Assembly (NCBI GenBank): GCA_003439945.1
Contig: QVRM01006451.1
Span: 590,001 to 654,000 of the forward strand
DNA: 64,000 nt
From: Dermanyssus gallinae
Lineage: Eukaryota > Arthropoda > Arachnida > Mesostigmata > Dermanyssidae
Direction: 5' to 3'
A program made the translations under genes and the position numbers. Position 1 is the first letter of the stretch, and the number at the start of each line of letters is the position of its first letter. Shown in pieces: positions 42,951 to 53,929 of the stretch. The notes below the pieces were generated by a model that was not told the origin of the DNA, ran no database searches, and was given only the letters and a program-made list of their open reading frames with translations.

Positions 42951-44880
42951 GGAAGCACCTGCCGGTGCTGGCGTCTCTGTGTGTGCCTGGCCAGGGACGC
43001 GCCCCGCGTCGGCAGCCGACAATGTACTGGTCTAGGCAGCTAGATTTGCGTGTATTGACGCGCGAGTTAGAGCTGCTGAGGTCAACTTCTGGCATCGAGC
43101 AAAGCAACCACGCTTTGGAGGCCACTGTAAAGGCGGCTGTAGTCAAGAAGAAGTACAGACAAAGACGGGCGCGGCCCTGGTTTACACAGGCCTGCTACTT
43201 AAAACGTCGGGAAGCCTTGGGGCTCCTGCGCCGAGCACGGGCTCTACACCCCGACCCCCAGATAGTTGCTGATTGTAGGGCGCTCTATGGCCAACATAGA
43301 TCAACCTACAAGAAACTGCTTGTGGGGAATAAGCGCCGGTATGATGATGAAAAGGAGTTCCGTTTGCTTGAGAGAGCAGAGCGCGAACCCCATGTCTACA
43401 TTGTTCGCCGGCTGAACAAAAGCATGCACAGCATGACAAAGGAGCAGTTGCGGCAGCACTTTACTGCCCTGCTGCTCGATGCAAACGCCCCCGCGCCTAA
43501 CCCAGTTAATGGGCAACCGCTCACTCTAAAGCAGCACCACATGAATTTGCCGTTTACGGTGGAAGAAGTTGTGCAGATCTTGCGCGGGCTACCCAAGAAA
43601 AAGAGTAGTGGTCCTGATGGGATCTATTACGAACATTGGGCTGAGTCGTCCGACGTTTTAGCAGGGGAGCTTTGTAAGCTGTTTAATCAGATACTCAGCG
43701 GGGGACACATACCCCAGGTTCGGCACGAGGCCAGGCTTACTCTGCTATTCAAGGGCAAAAACGGTGACAATGTAGACGATCCAAATCTCTACCGGGGTAT
43801 CGCGTCGGAACGCACTCTCAAGAAAATCTTTGCTAAGTTGAGTATCTCAAGGGCGCTTCCAACTGTGGAGAAGGCCCTACCTCCGGAGCAATTCGGATTC
43901 AGGAAGGGTCGAGGTACACAGAACGCGATCCACGTACTCCAGTCGGAAGTTGAACAGGTGTTGGGTGTGCCTGCAAGTCACTTGTACGCCGTCTTTATTG
44001 ATTGTGTCAAGGCCTTCGACAAAGCTCCTTGTCACCTACTAGTCGATTCATTTCGACTTGCTGGGGTATGTGGATCTTTTCTACGAGTGCTCTCCAGCTT
44101 CTTTGCTGAAGACCGTCTTGAAGTAAACGTAAGGGGCAAGGACACCTTGCAGCTGAGTCAAAACGTAGGGACCCCTCAAGGGGACCCTCTCGGTTGCCTG
44201 GTATTCTCCTTGCTCATCGCAGACCTAGCCCGCCATGTGCGGGAAGAGTTTAGAAACGCCGTCGTCGTCATGTATTCGGATGACATCGTAGTGGCCCACC
44301 GGGATCGCGGTGCCATTCGTCGAATTGTCGGCGACGTAGAAAGTTACCTTCACCGTAAGGGTCTTCCAATAAATTCGCGGAAGACGAAAGCCATGATGTT
44401 TCGCCGTGGGGGTCGATTGGCTGCCGCAGACATAATACCCTGTTGTGGCCAACCGCTGTAGTTTGTCAACTATTTCCCGTATTTGGGTCTGAGACTACAC
44501 TATACGGGAACGAGCTTTACCCAGCACATCGGCGACAGATGTCGGGCGGCTATTGCCTCTATTCACAGTGGAAACAATCCGGCAGTGGAAACAATCAGAG
44601 TCAGGCTTAGGTCACCTATTACAGGACCACTTGAGCATTTTTTGTTGGAGTGGCAGGAAAAAGTGACTAACGCCTGTTGGATGTGTACCTCGCCAGGGAG
44701 CTTTGGGATGGAATGGCATGCACTAGCCGGCACGTGTATACAAGGTACATTGTGCATGGCTATCATCACTTGGTATGTTCGACCCAAGGATTTCACTAAG
44801 TTAGCGATCAATGTCGTTGCCGGTTCTGCTCGCAGATATGCGCTAAATACCACGTAGCGAGCAGCCAGACCCATCGGCGG
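42950..44880 (+). pseudogene. F2 ORF2 remnant: reverse transcriptase without endonuclease
   Basis: The frame is open from 42,914 to a TAG at 44,459-44,461, and again to 44,857. It begins with the very end of an endonuclease domain (HLPVLASL, normally after SD), directly fused to ORF1 sequence, so the N, E, GDxN and other catalytic blocks are gone. Then come PWFTQACYLKRREAL, KKKSSGPDGIYYE, RGIASERTLKKIF, LPPEQFGFRKGRGTQ, YAVFIDCVKAFDKA (motif 3), GTPQGDPLGCL (motif 4) and MYSDDIVV at residue 454-457 from 42,914 (YSDD, not YADD). The TAG interrupts before FVNYFPYLGL and looks like a CAG to TAG change. A late cysteine cluster near 44,815 (CRCRFCSQIC) is in another frame. An RT ORF this long without stops suggests recent inactivation. 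Confidence 0.8.
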
Positions 44881-45003
44881 TCTTTGCACTTTTTCGCCCG
44901 GTGGGACGGTCGCTAAGTGTTTAAATGGTATATTATGAACCGTATTGTAATTATGTAACATCTTGAACTGCAATGTTATTGCGAAATAAACAAATATTGA
45001 AAA
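44881..45003 (+). other. F2 3' UTR and A-rich tail
   Basis: Short 3' UTR with AAATAAACAAA near 44,983 followed by ATTGAAAAAATA. The sequence after about 45,003 no longer looks element-like. Confidence 0.5.
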
Positions 45004-46454
45004 AATACGTGCAGGAATCTGATGAGAATGTGCGCCTTTGATGTATATATGCGGAATTGGCGACTATGCAAAATAAAAATAAGTAATGTGAACATAATGA
45101 TTTATAGAACAGCAGCAATAATAACTGATTAGTGGAGTGGCCCGCTGAACAATCGGAATCTAGCTACGACCTGACTAAGATCGGAATCTAGCTGCAGCTT
45201 ATGGATTTGATCACGCTCTGTGCAACGTGGAGAGCTTTTATGAACCACAGAATGAATGACGATGCACACAGTGCCGGACCAAATGTAATAGATACCACGC
45301 CTGTCTCTACCGAGCGTCGCCGGTTCGATCCCTCTTATTTATCGTATTTCATTAGAGCAATGCTTATTGTGAAAAGGTAATAAAGTCATACTGCTAAGAG
45401 TCAGCGGCCAGCTGCCACAAGGATTATTGGACAAACCTTAGGTATCTCAACATGGGCGGTTAATGTTGGCTGAGGATCAGCCCGAAAAAGTTGGTCAGCA
45501 TGCTCGGCTCTCGGCGCATGAAGATATGCCTCACGGTGATTCCAAGCCAGTGTCCGGAGAAAGAATAGTCTAGAAATAAAATCACCGTTCTGAATTTATA
45601 TTTATTTAAGTCTAGAGAAAACTACGGAAAGCTTACTAGAGAGCAAGTTTGAACGACGCACTCAGACCCGGCTCCTCATGGTGGTGCACGGCTTTAGATA
45701 CAAAGAGTTTTTTTTAACAAAAAGGTAAATACATTTCCATTTTTATTTATTTTTTAGTTTTGAGACACAATGCCAATTATTTCCTTGTTTGCTTTGTCTA
45801 AGCTTGGCCGTCATGTAAGCAATATCGATTGTTCTACGGGCCGCCTCATCTTGCAGCCATTGTTGAGCTTCAGACAAGTAACAAATTTAAGCTTTTTGGA
45901 ATATAGGTTATTTTATTTAATGTCCACAGTATTTAATTGAGTTAACTTAAAACGCCCAATTTAAATTGTTGAGCAGTAAAGCTTAGGCGCGGAAAAAACG
46001 TTCGTAGTCGTATTAAAAGATTATATCCTACGCAACCGTCTCTACAGTCTGGACTATAATCACTTAGCCAATTTCTTGTGTTTCTTCAGCTGGGGCTCCT
46101 CGACCAAGGAGCAACTAGACTAAATAGAAGATAAAGCCTTCTCGGTAAGATATTTGTGGGAAGGAAACTTTAGCAACAAAGTCACGAATTCCCTGCCCTC
46201 TTCAACCAAACACCGCAGTAGTCCAAAATAGCCAATTATGTTCGGCTAAATAAGTATTGCATCGACATGGTGACAACGAATGACATGACGATATGGCTTT
46301 CCAATTAAAATCTACTTGTTTACTCTACTTTGTTCGGTTATTTAGACGATGGGTTTCTATCAGCAAGCATGCGATGCGGGTCATTTAATTATTTAAAATA
46401 ATAAAAAATCGAAAAAGATTAAAGTAAAAAGCGCACATTCGCTAATGGAAATAC
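45004..46454. other. No gene recognised; tRNA-like B box at about 45,320
   Basis: GCCGGTTCGATCCCTC on the plus strand is a good B box. The A-box region is poor and no second copy was seen, so no RNA gene is called. The remainder is AT-rich and unremarkable. Confidence 0.4.
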
Positions 46455-46516
46455 TTTTTTTTGCCTGACATGTCGGCGTAAATTCAGATGCAGGGGCGCT
46501 AAGAACGGCAGTATAA
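46455..46516 (-). mobile_element. Possible F4 3'-end remnant
   Basis: ACATGTCGGCG ... GCAGGGGCGCTAAGAACGGCAG resembles the complement of the F4 3' end (ACATGTCACCC ... CAGGGGCGCTTAGAGCGGCAG at 18,717-18,755). It is short and diverged. Confidence 0.35.
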
Positions 46517-47140
46517 GTGGACATGTTGAGGTATCTAAGGTTTCCCCAAGAGTCCCTGTGGCAGAAAGTCACTGACTCTCCTCGGTATGGTTTAACACCT
46601 TTTTTCAACGACGATACCTCGACCAGAAAGATTTTGGTGACTATTTTCTGGGTTGCAGAAGGTATTCTATTGATTGCCTACCTTTCTATAGAAAGAGCGA
46701 TAACTAGGGAAAAATACGCAACACTCTTAGACCAGCTATAGGAACGCACTTTAGGGCTAGGGCCCGGATGCAGGAGAACAACGTGCTGTTTTCACAACGA
46801 CAATGCACCCTCCCACACATCTCTGTTTTGCCATCGAAGTCGCAAATTGGCGAGTATCCTTCATAACATCTGGGCTTGGTCTCGTGTGACCTATTATCTG
46901 TTTGGAAACCTAAAGAAGTATCTCTCCGGAAAGAGATATTAGAGCAACAATATATGATATATCGCCGTAGACGATCAGTTTGGGTCTAAATATACCGCAT
47001 ATGTTGTTTGTGGTGTAAAGGCTATTGAGGATCGTTGGACTAGATGTGATAGACTTCGAGTGTATTGTAAAATGTGTGCGGGATTTGTCCGTCTATTGCT
47101 TGTACTTCATGGTACGGACTTTTATTTAGTATCTGATCTG
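46517..47140 (+). pseudogene. mariner-type transposase remnant (C-terminal two thirds)
   Basis: The frame reads RKILVTIFWVAEGILLIAYL and REKYATLLDQL, then a TAG at 46,739, then in the same frame HNDNAPSHTSL at 46,793 (mariner 'HDNAPAHT', holding a catalytic Asp), FGNLKKYLSGKRY and, in another frame, CGVKAIEDRWTRC. These are the standard mariner blocks in the right order. The N-terminal DNA-binding half is absent, and several stops make it inactive. The transposase family catalyses cut-and-paste at TA sites. The end near 47,165 (CATATAGGGCAAAAGAAC) may be its inverted terminal repeat. Confidence 0.8.
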
Positions 47141-47141
47141 T

Positions 47142-47170
47142 CTATATATATATATATATATATACATATA
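47142..47170. repeat. (AT)n microsatellite
   Basis: About 12 AT units at the possible mariner end. Confidence 0.9.
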
Positions 47171-47559
47171 GGGCAAAAGAACGCAGGTACTTAATTGCGA
47201 CAAACAAAAAATTACCTACATGTATAAAGATAGTCATGGATGTACCCCATTTTTGTCGACGAAAATATTTTGCTAATATGGAGGCTAAGCGTGCATGTTT
47301 CTGGATCTTTTTGCTGATCAGCAGGCTTTCTCTCTAATTACGTTGCAAGTTTTCCGCTCATATGGGTGGCAACTGGTCGCTTCGAGAGTAGCAAAACAGG
47401 CGCGACCAAGTAACTGGAGGGTCTGCGTATCATCATTAAGTTGTTGAGTAGAATATACTGCATATACGTACACGCGTATATAAGTAATCTCAAAGAGAGT
47501 CTGTGTTAGGTGTGCGGGGCAGTATACAAGACGGAACAAATAGTCGCTTATTAAATGTA
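47171..47559. other. No gene recognised
   Basis: AT-rich, nothing recognisable. Confidence 0.45.
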
Positions 47560-47665
47560 TGCTAAATGGTATGCTGCCGCTTTAAGCGCCCCTGATATAA
47601 AAGGATGACATGTGTATTTGGATATACATGCCAAACGAATAAAAGATCGATCAATCAATCAATTA
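47560..47665 (+). mobile_element. F4 LINE, 3'-end copy with (ATCA)n tail
   Basis: GCTGCCGCTTTAAGCGCCCC, GACATGTGTATTTGGATATA and CATGCCAAACGAATAA match the complement of 18,690-18,765, and the copy ends in four ATCA units. It is a 5'-truncated insertion of the same family. Confidence 0.8.
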
Positions 47666-47774
47666 CATAGATAGAGTAATGGCGCGTTGTGCATACAAAG
47701 ACAACTCATTTGGGCGCGATGTTATCTTAAACCTCATTTAGCGGTGACACCAAAATAATCCCCTTAACATGATC

Positions 47775-47925
47775 GGCCAGGGGGTATATATAGTTTTTTG
47801 ATGGAACCGTCTTCTTCGGGCGAAAAACTCATTTAAATTTAGTCATTTCTCATTGTGTTAAAATTTCCATAATTACACAAATTTGAAAAATTGCAGGTAT
47901 TTTGCAGAGAAAGACTATCGCCTGT
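47775..47925 (-). mobile_element. F3 LINE, 3'-end copy
   Basis: On the minus strand it reads the end shared with 39,340-39,460: AATTGTGTAATTATGG, AAATTTAAATGAGTTTTTCG, then GAAGAAGACGG. Confidence 0.7.
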
Positions 47926-47937
47926 GTCTGCCCGTCA

Positions 47938-47959
47938 TATATATATATATATATATATA
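47938..47959. repeat. (AT)n microsatellite
   Basis: About 11 AT units. Confidence 0.93.
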
Positions 47960-48222
47960 AATATACATATACGCAAACAACAATATCTACACATATATCT
48001 ATATATCTGCACGTGCATATAAATAAGTATACGTTTACAGCTATGTGGGCGTGCATATATGTGTATATTTTTACTAAATTCGATGCATACTACCTGTGTA
48101 GCCCACAAGGCTTGCAGACCGCTGTAAGCTGTCGATTGGATAGTCGAAGATAGTTTCGGGCTCTCCGCCAGACAGAACACCGCCTCCGGTGGCCTTAATT
48201 ATCTGCGGCTAACTCGTCTACA

Positions 48223-48321
48223 CTCTACGGGGTGTACCGTAGAGTGCGCTCTACGGTACCCAGTACAGGTACCTGTACCCAGTACAGGCGCATGTACTGG
48301 GTACACCAGTACATGCGCCTG
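48223..48321. repeat. Dense cluster of nested palindromes (GTAC-rich)
   Basis: Within 100 bases there are CTCTACGG/CCGTAGAG (48,223-48,244), the perfect palindrome GTACAGGTACCTGTAC (48,263-48,278), ACCCAGTAC/GTACTGGGT (48,277-48,303) and a perfect 16 bp hairpin CAGGCGCATGTACTGG with loop GTACA (48,285-48,321). Alternative pairings compete. Confidence 0.9.
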
Positions 48322-49104
48322 ATAGCGACGCAAGGTGTATGGGCAACCCTGAAGTCTCAGCGAATGCGGTGACGCGCAACGGTGTGTGCTCACTGCTGTA
48401 GGCGTCACGAAGTCCAGAGATGATGCTACGGAGGCGGTAGTGTAGTAATTCGTTCTAAGCAGGGCTTGGGGCTAAGCAGAAAAACCGAAGAAGACGGGTT
48501 CAAAACGGTCGTTGGCTGCAAGAAAAGGAACTTTGTTCGGCCAAAGGAGAGACAGCTAGAAAAGCCCAAGGGCGATTACAGTAGTGATGCGGTCGGAACG
48601 TTCAAGGCGACCGTCAGAGTCAGGAGATCTGAGCTCATTTGACGAGAGCTTTCTCTTAAAAATATTTAGGGCGATCCAATATTTTGATCCCCCTACGGGG
48701 AAATAAGTTAAGGAATAAGATACGTTCGGTATGGTGCTATGATTGGGGTCTTAAGAAGCGGCTTGCCGAATTTCAGGGTTGACATTACGAAATGCTGTCT
48801 TTATAAATGTTAGATATTCTTAGTTAGAATCCTAGATATCACCCCGATACCGTTTCCGAGTCGGAGGTGACAACGTTGCAACAGGTCAGAGTGGGTCCCC
48901 GGCAAGGGTCATTAAAGATTGCAGTATTGTACCAGGACATTCTGTGGAAGTTCTCTGAGTCTCATCAAGACCTTGCGACCTCGGCGGAAGCACAAGCTGG
49001 TATTCTAGACGTTCTGCGCTTTAGCAACGCTCCGGACTGATGAAGAGGTCTCATCCTTTGAGCAGTGTTCTTTATGCTGAAGAAGGCCGATGAAGCAGCG
49101 ATGC
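48322..49104. other. No gene called; likely LINE debris upstream of the RT fragment
   Basis: Broken frames, no readable motif until about 49,110. Confidence 0.4.
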
Positions 49105-49260
49105 CCATTACTTGTTCAACGTGCATTCGACGGCGGTGCACTTGACCCGGGCATTTGCTAGGTCTTGCAGAGGGCCGACAGCTATATTAATTTTGGACGT
49201 TAAGAACGCCTTCAACACGGAGCGATGGGATGTTAAGAGTGGTAGGCCAGAATATTCCAC
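49105..49260 (+). pseudogene. LINE reverse-transcriptase fragment (motif 3 region)
   Basis: FNVHSTAVHLTRAFARS then TAILILDVKNAFNTERWD, i.e. the conserved LDVKNAFN block, in one frame. It stops soon after. Family not assigned. Confidence 0.6.
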
Positions 49261-50200
49261 ACATGTAAAGCCCCGTCCGAGAGGCCTAGCATAAAACGTC
49301 CGTTATAACCGTTAAACCGGTTGTTCTGTTTAGTGGTTAGTGAACTGGTTCACATTGCTAATATGCACTTCATTTTATTGTATTTAGACTGCGGAGTTCT
49401 ACTACGAGACGTCTCGGACACGGGACTTTTGAAACGGTATTCATTTATACCTGCAAAAGCTGTTTCAACGTTTCCCATAGAGAATTCGGAGGATTTAAAT
49501 TTAGATTTTGGGGTGCAAGACGCTATGGATGCATTAGATTGCTGAAGTGACAATATTATACACATTTTGCTTGTTGAGTCGTCGGACATTTTGGCCACCT
49601 CAGGGGTCTTCAACTTTAGTGCTACGCGTTATGTTTTCCCACAGAGTTAACAAAATCCTCCCCACGCATCTTTGAGGCTTCATGCCGTGTAATATCCTTC
49701 GCACTTAGTCTCAGACATTTTAAGAAAGTCGACTAATTTAGTGGTTGGCTTTCAGCACGAACAACAGTCATTCGATTATATTCTGCAGTACGTAGTACTT
49801 ACTTGTATATAAATAGTAAGAGAGAAAGAGAGAGCACAATATCTATGTACAACACACACCTTCTTTTGAACATGTTAATCCTTTTCCTTAACCCTATTGC
49901 GCCAATAGGTCACACATCCTCATGACAATAGTGACAACAAAAATTATTTGTTTATCAGCAGTCGACTTAGATGTGAGCCGACCATGCAACAATTATATTC
50001 TTGGTGGCGTTCCTGGGTCGTTGGTGTAGCTGCTGCTGTTGCTGTCACTGTTATTGTTATTGTGGCTGTTGTTATCGTTGACGCTACTAATAGTGTTGCT
50101 GTTCTCCTCCTCGTTGTTGGCGAAGCGTATAAACAGGCCACACACACATACAAATAGAGCCATATTGACATTTCGCTACGTCACGGACACTAAACGCTGA
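49261..50200. other. No gene recognised
   Basis: Contains a short TTG/CTG/ATTG-rich stretch at about 50,025-50,105. The open frames on both strands over it are repeat-driven. Confidence 0.45.
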
Positions 50201-50960
50201 TCGCGATTGGCGGCCAAGACAAAGAACACAACGATTTTTGTGCTGCGTTGTTTATGAAAGCCCGTTTCGTTCCCATAGTGTCGCTGCTGCGAGAAAGGAA
50301 ATAATAAGAAGAGAAATAGGAACGCTCTGCCCCAGACCTCTCTGTTGTTTGCTTCTATTTGTGCCCCCTCTCGCCCCTAGGGCTAGGCTGGTGGCGACGA
50401 CGATGACGGCCGTCGAAGCAGCAGGGCATCACCAGCACCCCCCCGCGTAAGGGGGCTCTTTCCTTCCTCCGTTACCCAGCGGCCCGAGGCCACCACTACG
50501 TAGGTCCTAGACGTTTTCGGCACGAACGCAGGAACGAACCCACCAACGAGTGGCCCGCCCGTCGACCGGTAGCCAACGGGCATGTGCTCCTGCTGGGGGC
50601 GCTTGGCAATTCCGTAGAAGGCTTGGCTGGCTGACCGAGTCGCAGTCATATAGGAGTCATATTATGCCGCCGGGTGCTATCTTTCTATGCACGACGAGGC
50701 CACAAAGAGAATAGAAGAACAAGGGGTGGCCGGTACTGATGCCAGCAACGAAGCCAAGACCCACGAAAATAGCCTCCTGCAGTTGTCGTTTCTTTCAGGC
50801 GGTCACCATCGGTGGCCCATGGCGGGCCGCCGATGGGCTAAACCGACAGCAATTATTCTTCTAGCCCTATTGGAGCTCTCCTTCATATGGCCATGTAGCT
50901 ATCGCTGATTGCCAGGATAGACGGCGATGGCGGCAACAATGATGATGATGATGCCAGATG
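50201..50960. other. GC-richer stretch, no gene called
   Basis: GC content rises at about 50,300-50,900, and both strands have Arg/Pro-rich frames. A GATGAT run lies at 50,937-50,956. It could be part of a host gene's untranslated region; not demonstrated. Confidence 0.35.
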
Positions 50961-50973
50961 AGGGTGGGAGACA

Positions 50974-51534
50974 ATGCCAGTCTATGAGCAGAACACAAAC
51001 ATCATAGTTCACAATAGCTGTTTTGGTCTACCTCATTATTTTTGTATATGCGTCGTGCGTCTAATTAATTCTAGGACTGACAAGATCAAAAATACGTATA
51101 AGACAGAAACTAAAACTCTTGAAGAAGCATCCATTAAGTTAGGATTAGCCACTTCATTGCACGGTAGTAGCCTTCGGGTAATTGCGCTTTCTGCATTAAT
51201 AGATCTCTACGTGGAATCATCCTTAACATGCACACCACGCTGTGTAGACCTGAAACAGTCTATGAGGACTACGGAAAAACGACCAGCGAGTAGTTCTTTG
51301 CTCAATGAGGCCAAGCGAAACTTAACGATGATGCGTCGCCTGAAGAAGATGGAGCTAGAACCGTTGTTGACCCTATACGAAGTGCTAACCCGAAACCGAG
51401 CCGTGACCCGTAACAGCAAGAGCACTATTGAAACCAGTCCGCCAGATCGCGGCATCGGCTGTGTTGTTCATCTGTTCAATACGAATGACACCAAGCCAGG
51501 ATTTGAGGGCCAATTCCAAGCGCCGCCATTTTAG
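50974..51534 (+). other. Unassigned 186-codon open frame (low support)
   Basis: An uninterrupted frame from ATG 50,974 to TAG 51,532. The middle (KTETKTLEEASIKLGLATS, RRLKKMELEPLLTLYEVL) has reasonable amino-acid balance, and a plausible splice acceptor (CTAATTAATTCTAG) lies at about 51,073. Against it, the last 30 codons are antisense to an F3 LINE copy (51,440-52,432), and no family is recognised. A host exon truncated by the LINE is possible but unproven. Confidence 0.2.
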
Positions 51535-52432
51535 ATGAAAAATCTTCTGATTTACTTTGTCGAATGCTCGCGAGAAATCAAAGTAGACCGTGCATATGGG
51601 GGTATCCCTGTTACGCGCGATAGCCTAATTGAGGCAGACCTTAAATTCCAGTGAAGCGTCCCTTTTTAAACCCATGCTGATGAGAGTCCAGGAGTTTGTT
51701 CATAGGTTTCAAGGTTAGTATCATGGACGACAATTTTTCCATAAGAAGGCAAGGTATAGAGTTACCGGTTGGTAGTTTTCTGGAAGGGCTCTCAGTCCCT
51801 TTTTGTGCACAGACGTCACAACAGACTCTTTAAAAGGCAGGAAACCATCCCCTCCTCGAAAGTGCGGGTAAAGATTATTGCCAGAGATTCCGCGAGAGCC
51901 AAGGTCAACACGTGAAAGAAAATTGGCGGGAGTCCGTCGGGGGTCAGACTGAGCTTCCTCTTTGTTGTACGCAGCTTCGTGTAGATAAGCTCAGGGGTGA
52001 ATATGACGTTGTTTAGGTAGGCATCAGTTTGCTTAGTCGCTACGACGCTTAAGTCGCCAGGCTGTGTGTATGCAGTTTCGAAATGACGTCTTAAATCTTC
52101 TTCCACAGCTATGTGGTCGCCACATGTAAGGGAAGCTACCCCTGCCTGAAGATTTAGACGCGTCTTGGTGTAGCGAAAGAAACGCTTAGAGTCATTGTGA
52201 TCCGGCTTGTCTTCTTCTATACGACGTAAATGAGATAATACACGTAAATAGGTCCAAAGAGATATTTACGAAGGTTTGCGGCTTGCCTGAGACCAGTTCA
52301 AAATAGATATCCATGTGATCAGATTTAACAGGCAAAGGGCGAAAACCAATGTTAGCCCCCATATTCTCGTTGCCAGTAAGGATAGGATTCAAAACATTGC
52401 CACTTCTTGGACGAGTTGGGCAGGTGACAAGT
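51440..52432 (-). pseudogene. F3 LINE, minus-strand copy (endonuclease end to RT)
   Basis: On the minus strand: LVTCPTRPRSGNVLNPIL, PVKSDHMDIYFELVSGK, a deletion, FVNISLDLFT, DSKRFFRYTKTRLNLQAGV, EEDLRRHFETAYTQPGD, LSLTPDGLPPIFFH (RT motif 1), ENYQPVTLYLAFL (motif 2), CTVYFDFSRAFDKV (motif 3) and ALGIGPQILAWCHSY. It shares unusual runs with the 37.6 kb copy, confirming one family. It is the best source for the RT region of F3. Frameshifts and stops are present and the 3' part is missing. Confidence 0.82.
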
Positions 52433-53028
52433 TTATGTATATATACATCTTATTTATTTGCGTGACTAATTTCCCTTGTGGTGCGCCACGGGATGAGGTA
52501 ATTTGTGAGATCGACCCCATCGAACTGGTAGCTGAAGTGAGGGTTAGGGTCGATGATATCACTGCCATAGTCTCGTATGCCTTTTATGTAATAATTTGCT
52601 TACCATGAATGTATAGCACTGTAGACGCAAGCTCTCTGCACTCGCAATAGTTACGATCGATGATACTGTCAGAAAGCATGTACATACGCACCACGAAGCG
52701 TTATCCGCTTGTTTTCTTGCAGTGTGGTCTACTCAGACCGAGGTCACTCCTACTCAAGTTGAGTTAGTCAGTCGGACAAAGTCTCCACAAAACACTCCAC
52801 AAAACTCCCGTAGAAACTTCTTCAAAAGCGACAACATAAATATGAGTATACCAGATATGCAGTACACGGTTTCACAACGAGCTATGTAAGACTGCCGGTT
52901 TGTGTGCGCCAAATGCGTGATGAACGTGAACAACGATGAGTGCACTTTAATGAAGATTATTGTTGTTGTGGGTTAACAAAAACATTTTATCTGTAGGCAT
53001 GCCAGCTTCAACGCCCTAACATTACCAA
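52433..53028. other. No gene recognised
   Basis: AT-rich, nothing recognisable before the TAA repeat. Confidence 0.5.
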
Positions 53029-53125
<97 letters not shown>

Positions 53126-53127
53126 TA
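53029..53127. repeat. (TAA)n microsatellite (TTA on plus), 3' flank of F5 copy 3
   Basis: About 32 units, nearly perfect, at the 3' end of the minus-strand F5 fragment. Confidence 0.97.
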
Positions 53128-53750
53128 TCAATATTGTTTAAATGTTACAATTGTGTAAACGTGTATTCCTTGTCTTCTCCTAGCTCCTAAATATTATTCC
53201 ATGGAACCGACAATACAGCTGGCGTTTCCCCGGCACTGCAAGCGACAGCAGTTGCCGTAGAAACTCGCATTCGCGCCGATTCCCGGTGAGATCTGTAATC
53301 CGTTGGCCCAGCTCACTGATGAATCTCTTGGTTCCCTTGCTTACCGGACCCATTGTTTCTATAGATATTGGCACTACGATGTAACTTGTCTCCAGTTCTT
53401 GGTACTTGCGTTTTTTCCCATTATCTGCGCGCTCGGCAACCCCTCCCGCTTTTAGTGAACTGTGGCGTATATACGAAGGAGCCACTGTACAGGACACTGT
53501 AGCATCCCATACCAAGTATCTGTCATTAGCCCATAGCGGGATCGTTACACCGTCAGGTCTTTTGTCGTCATGAAGTCCTAATCTGGGCTCGAGCGTGCTT
53601 GGTATACCAGCCCTGCGTAAGGCTCTTTTTATAATTGCATTGACTTTAGCGTGTCTAGAAACTCTATCATGGCTTTTGATGCAGCTAAGAGGGTGAAGCC
53701 CATCCTCAGTTACTGTGGTACCACATGCACGGCAACTGTAGGGGTTGCAA
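53128..53750 (-). pseudogene. F5 copy 3: CxxC...H...C cluster and PD-(D/E)xK-like domain
   Basis: A minus-strand frame open over about 190 codons reads NPYSCRACG, DGLHPLSC (the zinc-ligand cluster), RRAGIPSTLEPRLGL, DDKRPDGVTI (PD), YLVWDATVSCTVAPSY (D, 15 residues after the PD as in copy 1), GVAERADNGKKRKYQEL (E and K) and LLSLAV. The stop is near 53,180, and the (TAA)n follows about 50 bases later. A second TAA block lies on the 5' side (53,913-53,929). The fragment begins about 25 residues later than copy 1, consistent with independent 5' truncation. Confidence 0.72.
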
Positions 53751-53912
53751 ACCGGGGCACCTATTTAAAGAGCTGTTACCATGCGGAATGAATTGTTGTC
53801 CAGCATGGTACCCAGCATGGTTTTTAGTGGGTAGCACGCGCGGATTGAATCGAGTATTATACTCTTCCCCGGCGTTTAGTCCCACACTACCCTTCACTAA
53901 CATCGGAGGGTG

Positions 53913-53929
53913 TATTATTATTATTATTT
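53913..53929. repeat. Short (TAA)n (ATT on plus), 5' flank of F5 copy 3
   Basis: Five ATT units located about 165 bases upstream (minus-strand sense) of the readable F5 frame. Confidence 0.85.

Larger units (their letters stand above)
41860..45003 (+). mobile_element. F2 non-LTR retrotransposon with deleted endonuclease
   Basis: In order there is a PHD-type ORF1 (decayed), a junction at about 42,945-42,955 that skips nearly the whole endonuclease, a long RT frame, a C-terminal cysteine cluster and a short 3' UTR ending in an A-rich tail (TATTGAAAAAA). The element cannot nick DNA by itself. The 5' limit is approximate. Confidence 0.75.

Noticed and set aside
45290..45345. tRNA gene from the GGTTCGATCCC box
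   Set aside because: A-box region and stems do not fit; no cloverleaf.
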